In this document: piece by piece, positions 9,301-17,944 of the stretch
Position numbering within the stretch: position 1 is the stretch's first letter
How the letters are laid out: every line of letters starts with the position of its first letter
Assembly: GCA_964200075.2 (NCBI GenBank)
Contig: CAXNAA020000147.1
Span: forward strand, 1 to 26,205
Reading direction: 5' to 3'
Source of the DNA: Sphacelaria rigidula
Lineage: Eukaryota; Phaeophyceae; Sphacelariales
Length of the DNA stretch: 26,205 nucleotides
Program-made: the position numbers and the translations under genes
Notes under the pieces: model-generated
Seen by the model: the letters and a program-made list of their open reading frames with translations, nothing else
Database searches by the model: none
Told to the model about the DNA's origin: nothing

Positions 9301-12300
9301 GAAGCAGAAACCCCACAACGCACATATTTTATCTCTAGGCGCCGCAAACCCAACAGAGAAGCAGGCGAGGCCGCAAAAAAGTACGTACAGGTACAACAGT
9401 GCTGTGGGAAAAAATCCAGTTGATAAATCTTTGTCCCGCCCCATGTGCGAGATGCAACCAGCGCATCTCCTTTCCCTTCTATGTTCCTTCTCCTGCTGGT
9501 GAAGTTACCCACCCTATGGGCGAGCCAAAAAACGGGACCTCACACATATCGGGCAGTACCCGCCGATGCAGGCGTAGGCACCCACCCCAACACCAAAACC
9601 GCATGAGCTCATGAATACGTGCACCGTCAAGCACGGTACATTTGACTACGCACTGTGTTTGTACTATTTTAGGCCGTCGCATGTACCGTGTGCTGTGTGC
9701 GGTGACCGCAGACTGCAGTACACGCAGGAGAGACCTACCTGTTCTGTGCAGTTAAAGTAGTGCTCGGCAGTGTCGCCCCCCTCCTGTCTCTTGCGCATGT
9801 TGTACACCAGGTATTTGGTCACTTCGCCCAACGAACGACCCTGAGAATACGATGATCAACAATCCACCGAAACATGAGAAGCTGATCGACGTGAAACTTG
9901 ACCGTCAGGTCGGGCGTGGTTGACGTTATCATGAGAGATTAGTGATTTGCCTGTTTCACACCAGAAAAGGGTCACCACAGCACTCTAGGGTACCGTATCG
10001 CTGAGCATTACTTAGCGACGAAGATGATTTCATGGAGATGCGGCTGTTAGCAATGGGCAAATATATTGCAAAGCAGCACCAGCGGTACTTTTACTTTCAT
10101 AACTTCAATGTGGCATGCCAAGAAAAGGTGTACTCGAGCGTGTAAAGCTGTGAGGGTACACTAGCATCCTGGTGGCCAGTACCTTCTGCAGACGCACATC
10201 AACGAAACAGACGCACACGCTGTACGGCGTCAACAAGGCGCATACGAATAATGTACACTAAACTAACTCCTTGTGCTGATAGACATACATCCAAAGGGTA
10301 CATTAACCTGTTTTCGGCAAGAAAACGTACACCAAAAATATGCACTGATAATACGTGGTGCTAAACAAGACAGTCGCTTACTAACCTCTTTCCGGTAGTA
10401 AATGCACAACCCCGTGCCTCCCTGCTGCGCTGTCCGAATGCACTCCTCTATGGCGTGGGTCAGATAGGGCCGGCAGGTGCAGATATCGCTAAAATTTATG
10501 AAAGAATCGGACACAGGATAAAACGACGAATTGGCTTGAATCGATTTGATGGACTCACTGTCGCACCACTTTAACTGATCCACTCCGAATTCAGCCGTGA
10601 TCACAAGATGTAGACGTACCGTACCCAAAGTGAATCAGGCGGAAATACTCGCTGAAGTAATCTCGATAAATGGATGGGAAATGACGGTGAAAAAAAATAT
10701 ATATGGGGAAGAGGAAGAGTAAGACAAACGCCGGGCTAAGTAAGATCCACTACCGCTTCCGAGAAAAATTCCGATAGGCCCTGGCCAGAGCTTCAGGTAA
10801 GGAGGTAATACAAAGTGCAACGAATGAGAAAAGTAAACCTACACCCACCAACCACAGATGTCCCAACGAATTGATACGGATATTCGGATGAAACACATAT
10901 ATACACGAGGCTCTCTTTGTGGGGTAGTAGTTGTTTAATGGCGCAAATCCTGTAGCACGCGGACAACACGTCATCATGCTATCACGACCCCGCGGCGGTC
11001 TCCATCCCACAAATAACATCCTATACCTTGGCTTGTGAAGAGGTTGGCAACACCTTTGTCAACGTTTGCTGCGTCTTCATCTTATACCGGGAGATATTCC
11101 ACACCCTGGACAACAGATTCCATTGTCAAAAAATGTACTGCGTACAGTATGGAATCTAACGTCTATTGCAATAGGCGCATTAGTCGATACTGTACGCCGT
11201 ACACTTTTTAAAAATAGAATCTGTTGTCCAGGGTAGGATAGATTCCACGAGGTATGCTATACAAAGATACAGCTACGATGTAACTGCTCGACACCTCAAC
11301 CGTCATTACATGAGGAACTTCAGCTGCACTGCAGTCTAGTTTTGGTGTCACATTCGTCATGGTACGCACACACACACCTGCCGAACACGTCCGATCCGTT
11401 ACACTCGTCGTGCACCCTAACAGTCAGCGGGACATCCTCGTCCGGTATCAAGGCAGGGTCGCCGAAGATGTATATTGTTAGTCCTCCGATAGGGGGTAGG
11501 AACACCTGCAACACAGTTTAGATCATGACTGCAGAGCTAAGCATAGACACGAGTACGCACTGGAAGTGGAGGCTGCTTGGGGAGAAAACGGAGCATTCAG
11601 TCGGTAGCCATTTCTCACACTTTTGTCAAAAGTTGGGGCACGAAAACTTAACGCACGTATTCCCGAAAGAAAGGCTGAAGTGGTGCGTGGTTGGTACTTT
11701 CGAACTCCCGCTCTGGTTAATCGATCGGCTCCTCGGGGTCGCCGATGGCCAAAATGTGTGCAAGTTTGATTTTACTTCAATACAATCACCTCATGCACGA
11801 TTTCGATCGTCACTGCCAAAAACAGTAAGTACACAAACATGCAAGTCTTACCATCGTGCGACCAACACAAAGTAATGTACGATGTCGAGGCTTTTAAGGT
11901 CGTCAATCCTTCCAGGGGAATGACCGCTGAGCCCTTTCGACCTCAGAGATCTTGGAATTCTTACTGCAGGAGCATTAGCCTACTACAATCAAGTCATCAT
12001 CCATCGCATTGGCATACATGGGATCCAGAATGACCACTACTTCGCGGTCAAAAGAGACGACATTAAATTACGCCTAAGCCATCGCAGGCTACGAAGGAGG
12101 GGGGCTTGAGCCCTCGTTTGTTCGAACATTCTCGCACTTCACCCTCACCCTGTAGAGGGAGGGGGAGTGACTAAGTTGTTGCACGAACGACGGAGCTACT
12201 TTGAGGAGTTGTTCCAGATGGCAAAGAGGTGTCACCGCAGGCAAGTCACGAGATTGTGACATGCTCTTGTTAGCTAGAAAGTAAATTTGGTCAGAGTTTG

Positions 12301-15300
12301 AGATAGTATTTCCACGGTAGGGAGTGGAGGGGGTTGCATCCACCTTGGTGCGACCTGACGCAGCGACTCTCGAGCAACCATTGACACATGCCCCAGCATG
12401 GGATAGTTCGCACATTCAAGAGTAACAGCTACGTCCACGTGGATCTCCCGAACATGTCCCTTCCATGCGATGTAATCCTAATCCGGGGTCATAGTATTGT
12501 TTCTGGCGAGCAAGTTGGCACAGACCACCTTAAGGCCATTACACTAGCTTTATTCTTCAATACCGGTACAACAAGGTCCAGACAGACCTCGAGGTCAGCC
12601 CTTGTGACCACGACATACATGAACATTAACCGGACGATGGTACTCCAATACTTCACTACTTCTAGGCGTATGATGAAGTTCGCTCGTCTATACCTTGATG
12701 TCGGACCTGGTGACCAGTTCGGGGTACATCATGTTGGTCTCCGTAAAGAGCGTTTCCCTCAGCTTCATTTCCTCAACTCCGAAGCGTCGAGCGATCTCGG
12801 GTAGATGCCACACGGGTTCCACCGCACACTGATTACGACGATAAACCGTTACAGTGCACGATGCAAAAAAAGGATCGCAAAAAACAATACACAAAACAGA
12901 CGGGGCATTTGGGGGGGGGGGAGGGGAATGAAGAGACGACATCGACATGGCACTACGGTAGCTTCAAAATGTCAAGTTCTCAATAAAAAATTAGCAGCAC
13001 AACTGTACAACACTAGGCCTTAGCTCTTTAGTATTGGTTATGGGGTATTACACGTTTTCCGATAATCGGTTGACACAGCTCTCAAACCAGCTTGCTCACG
13101 GTGCACGTAGACAGGTTCGCGGTAGGGTGATGGATAAAAACGGATCCCTCCCCCGTCCCCCCAATATCGGCCGAAATAGAGTACATCGAACATTGTATGG
13201 GGACATGGCTCTGCACGTTGGCATCGCAGGCAACACGTCAGAATTTTCGCCACGAACCTCTCGAACGAAAATCACAGCAACAACACAGCATCGGCGTCCG
13301 GAAAAATGGGGCTGCCGCTGAAAGTAACGGTGTACCTTCCTCTGCCTGGACGCGTCGGGAGGATACCCCTTCGTCTCTTACCAATGGTGGAGAATTGCAG
13401 GAGCCTTCTTTGCCTCTCTCCTGCTTGTATGTACCCCCATTTTGTCCATCAGTGTACCTCTTTCTGGCACGTTTGTGTGCCCCATGCCCCTCGACAGTTT
13501 GATCGCCCGTGCTCGGTCTCACCGTATACACTTACCCTTGGCTGACCTTCCCATTCACAGAATAATCTCCGTAGCTGTTGTGCGCTTATCCGTGACACAT
13601 TTCCTCCGCTGTCTCCCTTACGCTTTCGCTTGATAGCACGGGAACTACATACTGGACTGTATCGACAGCTGGATACCTTCGTGTTTGCTGCTGTAGCTCA
13701 CCGACGCAAATAAGTGCGGCTGCAGCAAGGGACCCGTACAATGATGGATGGCACACCGAAAAACAGTGTTGGGTGTACCGCTGAACATAACCAAGTGCAT
13801 ACTCTATCTCACACAAGGCGGTGGTGTGGAAGGTCTGCACCCACCAACTCAGCGTCGGCTTAGCACCGAATTATTTAGTGGGTAGTTCTTCCCATCGAAC
13901 AGGGTACTGCACACCTCTCTCGGTCATTGCGTGAAAAGGTGATTCCTCGACGGATACATGTGGGGATTCTCCCTTTATTCGTAATCGTTATTCTAGCGAG
14001 AAGAGGCTCGTACGAGTAACCTTCATCGCCGGCTAGTGGTAAGGGTGCACACCATTTTTCACACATGACAATGTTTTCGTGAGATTGAGAGTAGAGCATT
14101 GACTGTGAGTGGGTTTTACCATTCGCTTTAGCTTGACGAATTCTTCCAGCTACGCGTAGATATCCCACTCAGAGATTTCAAGGGCTGCAGTGGCAAGCTA
14201 CTACAGGAAGCGTATCGGGCCTATCGTTGAGGGGCATTTTGCGACTGAAATGATTCATTCAATAATTGACCGCTTCTCACTCTCAATCTCACGAAAAAAA
14301 TGTTATGTCTTCTACGTGTGTTGGGTCCTCGAGCTCCACACACACTTTCCGCGAGACTTTGAGCTTTACTTCAAAGTCATCCACCATTTTCACAACTACT
14401 TTATCCCGAATTAACTTCAAGTCGCTTTTTTGGTGGGAGCCGGGATCCGAACCCGAAACCTTCCGGTTATGAAGCATACGAGCTGTCTCATGGTGTCGCA
14501 AATGCCAAAATATAATTCTTGCTGGAATCTTTCGCTTCTATATGTGGTGGTTCCCACAATTGTCCAGAATAAGACGCAGAACGCCAGCGATACATAATAT
14601 TCACCCCCTGCCGTACCTTAGTAATGAAACTCTGCCCTCCCTTGCTCAAGACTTTCCCGTCAGGGATTAGTCGTCCCACGCGAACCGCCTCTCGCACTTC
14701 CGGGAGGTCGATGTGAGCTTTCGTCACGGCGATAGTGGGTCGGATGTCATAGCCCTTTCGCAGCCATGGGCGAAACACCTGCATAAAAACCGTGGACGAG
14801 GATGGAGAAAAACGAAATTAGCGATCGCGCAACACGTACTGTAGTAGGAAAATAACTTGTGCTGTGTGTTACGTCAGACGTCGTTCATATGAGTATTATG
14901 TTGCGGCAGGAGGAGATCGCAGATCGTAGCCTTTTCGAACCCAATGGTCCAACATTTGGTGCACATATGGGGAGTGGTATAGTAACCACAAGTTCACTCC
15001 ATAAATTACACTCTTCACAGCAGGCATACACCGACGAAGCTTTGCAGTACCAAGCACCCCATTTCCATCTTCGATTGGTTTGATTCGTTCTCGAACCTTA
15101 ACTGACCCTCTATAGTTCGAGTCGTGCTCACATGGTAGACGTACGTGAGATAAAACAAAACGGAAACACTCACTGAAGAAAAGTGAACAAGACAGAACGG
15201 TAGGACAGAGTGGAATAAGATAAGGAAAAAAATAATTCGGCGGTCGAGAAATCAGAACTGAAATATCCGTCGCGTCACATAATGTACACACTAGTACACA

Positions 15301-17873
15301 CCAGAACAACATGCGCGGCATCAATGGAGCGCAAATAGCTTTAGCCAGGCACATTTGCATCGATGTGCTACTCCAAAAAAGTGATCATACAGTGGGCTCT
15401 GTAGAGACCTTTCAGTCTTTTCCTTTTCATTTCGTCACACTTCCAACATCAACCCGTCCCCTTCCTCGAGACTGGTCCGTGGTCTCGAGGGATCAACTCT
15501 CCCTGGAACAGCAACTACATGGACCACGACGCAACAGTTTTCATATCAAATGTACACACCGGCCCATTAAATGATACGCCAATCGTGAGCTTCCGATACT
15601 GTCCGAGCCAGGCAGAAACGTTTCGTGATGAGCTTTTTATGGTATTCGAACAAGAATGGCCCCGGTCAGGTGTACACCTGGGTACTTTTCGCCGTTTCAC
15701 CTTCCTACGGAACTGTACCTGAAAATGTCCAAGTGTACCTGAGGACCTTTCCGCATTTGATCTTGTTGAAAAACTTTTCGATTGATTGATTATCGCACTT
15801 TAACTGACCCCCTAGGGATCCAGCCGTGGTCACATGATAGACGTAACCCAGAAAAAATGTACCTGAAAATATCCAAAAAGTGTCCAGGTATACCTGGGCG
15901 TGACCATTTACCTCATATTAACAAACGCGCCCCGGTGGTCTCAATGGCACGGAAATTACCAATTTAGGGCAGGAGGTCGCGAAATCGAATTCAAACGGAT
16001 GTGTTTTCGTACAATCAGGATCCAGTCTCAGTGCAGCAGAGACATTTTGACGATCGCCGATGGGGTGTGGAAGTGCTGACTCGATTCATTGGTGGGTTGA
16101 TCACCGGGGGGGGGGGATGTACCCATGATGATTACCGGGGGGGGAGAGATGGGTTCATCCCTTGGAGCTGCGGGCTGTTCCCGGGTAAGGGCAGGGGGTT
16201 GAGAGCACGACCAAAACCATACGACACAATGCGTTGGGTACTGACTGTACTGACTGCAGGGCTGGCTCTGACCCCATCCGTAGCCGCGAAGATGTGTTGG
16301 CTGGTCACCCTCGGTGGAAGTACAGACATATTAACAATTCGCATTGCTCATCTACACGCTCCGATTGTCCAGCACCCCAACTTGGAAATTACACGAGCAT
16401 GTCCGAAGTTCGGGAAATGAAGGGGTCCTCGAAGCAGGCTAGTTTAGCATTTCACGACGTACCATCCTTGAGTCATTCAAAATTGCGGGTAGGGGTCGGG
16501 GTCAGTTGACGCCCCGAGCAACGGGTTTCATGCAATGAACAACGGCACGCTTCTCTGCTGGACGCGCACCTTTGCGGGGTAAAACGCCGCCAAGCCGCCC
16601 ACTTTTCCCCCCATCACGCTTGTAATGAGGCCCTAACCCTTGCTCGGGAGGAGTCCATAGACTGAAGACGAGTCGTTGAATATCGACATAAAAATCATTC
16701 GTTCCATCTATTTTTTTCAGCCTGAAGCAACGCCTTAGAGTTGCCGTGTTCGGCAGCAATTCGGCTGACACCCCCAATCCGTGGAATGATATTCGTGCCA
16801 AACGGTTCCTGCTCGACATTCAACTTTCAACATAAAAAAAAACGACCCCTAGTGTTGGGTAGCCGTGAAAAAAAAAAGAATTGCACTCACATCAGTGACC
16901 AGGTGACCCCATGGATCCATGGTGCAGATTTTGGAGGAGTCATGCCATGCAGGGAAGGGCCCAATATCGCAAACCGGTCGGGTGGCGCTCAGCTTGGGGA
17001 GATAGTTTGAATCGAGTTTGTCGCACGCCACAGCCAACGCCTGGATGAATATAGATGACATATCGCAAAATCAAAATCTAAGACACTCAGCATGTGAGAC
17101 ACACATCAGTTGGAGAAAAAGGCATAGCCATGATGTTTATCAATAGTACCAAAAATCACGTTTACCTCGGGTACGTCTATCTTAATGCATGACCACGGAT
17201 GGGTCTCTCAGAGATCCGTTGATGTGCGACGCTCAAATCAATATGCCAGTGTTTTAAATTGGTTCAGTGTCGCGTACTGCCGTGAATTCCCACTTCAGGA
17301 CGCATCTACGCGCAATTGAACATTTAGCATGGGTTGGTGAAAGGCGTCCACATACCCTGGTGACAAATATGCATGGTGAAGCTGATCAAGAGAAACGCCA
17401 TCCCAACCAAGTATTCCCTCCGTTCCCTGTGCAAATTCAGCAAAATTAACAAAGAAGGCACTTCCGACACAGACTCAGTACACGCCATTGGAGTAATACT
17501 AACAGAAAAAGCTTGAGGCTTCGCTCCCTCGTGCAAATACACAAACTGCTGTGAACATGAAACACCATGCAGCAGCAACATACGCAACGGCATCTTCGCG
17601 GATAAGATCTTCTGAAAGCAAGCAACAGAGGAGTGCACGCAACAGCAATATAGATATCGTAAGAGGAACCAAGGACACCCCAGTGGCAACAACGACCTTG
17701 TAAATGCAGTAGCTACCGCTGTGGGCTCCGATGGCATTCCTCTGCATGGGATGGCGAGTAGTGGCCACCACGGGTCCTCTCATCTCCGGATCCTCTTCGC
17801 CCCACTAGTACCAGCACGGTGGCAGTAGCAACGGCAGCGGTACAGCACCAACGTCACCAATTGACATACACAG

Positions 17874-17944
<71 letters not shown>

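Larger units (their letters stand above)
10489..11377 (-). other. URC1-like intron 7
   Basis: 889 bases, GTGTGT to ATTTTAG. It contains a foldback element (11103-11234) and dispersed repeat copy A. Confidence 0.9.
12829..14616 (-). other. URC1-like intron 5
   Basis: 1788 bases. It carries a tRNA-Met-like fragment close to its 5' end (14431-14493) and an inverted repeat at 14074-14297. Other open frames on both strands are short and unlike anything recognised. Confidence 0.85.
14779..16890 (-). other. URC1-like intron 4 (largest, 2112 bases)
   Basis: It contains a decayed exon 5-like fragment, two copies of a dispersed repeat, a CTCGAG inverted repeat, GTACCT-rich sequence and G tracts near 16105-16145. 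A 105-codon open frame on the minus strand (16502-16819) has no recognised domain and is interrupted by nothing obvious; I leave it uncalled. Confidence 0.85.

Noticed and set aside
14896-15360. 154-codon minus-strand frame in intron 4
   Set aside because: Only its last 18 residues resemble anything (exon 5). The rest is Cys/Leu/Phe-rich with no family, so only the exon-like end is reported.
16502-16819. 105-codon minus-strand frame in intron 4
   Set aside because: It lies entirely inside an intron defined by two homologous exons, and its sequence (KRDGGKSGRLGGVLPRKGA) matches nothing I can name. It may be a repeat fragment.
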